This document shows positions 34,200 to 34,529 of a stretch of 34,529 bases of DNA, in pieces. The translations under genes were made by a program, and so were the position numbers. Position 1 is the stretch's first letter; every line of letters begins with the position of its first letter. Under the pieces are notes generated by a model, which was not told the origin of the DNA, did not search any database, and saw only the letters and a program-made list of their open reading frames with translations. The DNA comes from Pseudobdellovibrionaceae bacterium (lineage in GTDB: Bacteria; Bdellovibrionota; UBA1018; UBA6935): the NCBI GenBank assembly GCA_002722705.1, contig PBMP01000097.1, positions 1-34,529 on the forward strand, written 5' to 3'.

Positions 34200-34529
34200 T
34201 TCTCTCTCCATTCTTCATTTCTTCGGGCTGATAAAACGAAATAGAGAAAATCATTCTTGAGTTCTCCATTCTGTCCACAAAATCCGCATTGAAGTTTGAT
34301 AGATAAAGGAGCAAAGAGAATGCCAAAATGAGAGATTAAAAAACAGGGAGTTAGAACGATGTGTCTTACAAAAAAACAAACAGGTGTTTAAAACTCATAC
34401 AGTGTCCATTAATAAGCCCGTTCAGTTAAGTGTGGATTAAAGAGACATAGGTAAGAGATTATCTGTAAATATAAGATAGATCTAAGAAAATTAAGTTGAA
34501 GAGTTCGGGTATGATGTTTTTTACACAAA
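34200..34529. other. Upstream region of the large outer-membrane protein gene; no gene seen
   Basis: 330 bases, AT-rich, with stops in all frames and only ORFs of about ten codons. It holds a sigma-54-like promoter (34310-34326) and a leader of roughly 100 bases before the ATG at 34199. Nothing else recognised. Confidence 0.6.
34310..34326 (-). promoter_or_regulatory. Sigma-54-type (-24/-12) promoter candidate
   Basis: Read leftward: TTGGCATTCTCTTTGCT, with GG and GC exactly ten bases apart as in the RpoN consensus (TGGCAYR-N4-TTGCW, one mismatch). It would start transcription near 34300, about 100 bases upstream of the outer-membrane protein gene. A chance match cannot be excluded. Confidence 0.4.

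Noticed and set aside
26000-34529. Search for a DGR template repeat or reverse transcriptase near the candidate variable region
   Set aside because: No second copy of the RGGSW-coding segment and no reverse transcriptase-like protein were seen anywhere in the window, so only a trans-acting system remains possible.

Overview
The window looks like chromosome of a low-GC, Gram-negative, predatory-type bacterium of the Bdellovibrionota (Bdellovibrio/Bacteriovorax relatives). The basis is two TIGR02147-type regulators, a family mainly known from Bdellovibrionota and Fibrobacter, together with many signal-peptide proteins, lipoproteins and outer-membrane barrels, SD-led start codons and AT-rich DNA. 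This is inference from gene content; no rRNA or other phylogenetic marker is present.

Layout. (i) 1-4591: a divergent cassette. Leftward it carries a TIGR02147 regulator and two exported proteins, the last cut by the window edge; rightward it carries an exported HExxH peptidase and another exported protein. (ii) 4642-9190: a secreted M1-like peptidase, an NhaC-family Na+/H+ antiporter and, divergent from it, an AGCS Na+/amino-acid symporter. (iii) 9206-15702: an AAA/DUF4143 ATPase behind a 20-bp perfect inverted repeat, a small transaldolase, an outer-membrane protein, a lipoprotein esterase of the PHB-depolymerase/feruloyl-esterase type, a broken antitoxin-like gene, a DUF4097-like surface protein and a small lipoprotein. 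(iv) 15717-20147: a tightly overlapping three-gene phosphorelay: membrane histidine kinase, receiver-kinase, double receiver with TPR repeats. (v) 20182-25791: an envelope cluster: FecR/Ig-like protein with barrel-like C-terminus, glycine-rich exported protein with a C-terminal membrane anchor, and a VWA-domain lipoprotein. (vi) 26135-32056: a second divergent cassette with the same plan as (i): TIGR02147 regulator, two exported proteins and an FGE-fold (SUMF1-like) exported protein leftward, HExxH peptidase rightward. (vii) 32015-34529: two outer-membrane barrel-type proteins.

The two most interesting observations are: first, the paralogous TIGR02147/HExxH/exported-protein cassettes at the two ends of the window, which look like a repeated, co-inherited secreted system; second, the 3' end of the FGE-fold gene, which is GC-rich against its surroundings, matches the layout of a diversity-generating retroelement (DGR) variable region, and is followed by C-rich repeats and two hairpins. 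No reverse transcriptase or template repeat lies in the window, so a DGR here would have to act in trans from elsewhere in the genome.

No tRNA, rRNA, CRISPR array, IS transposase or phage structural gene was recognised.
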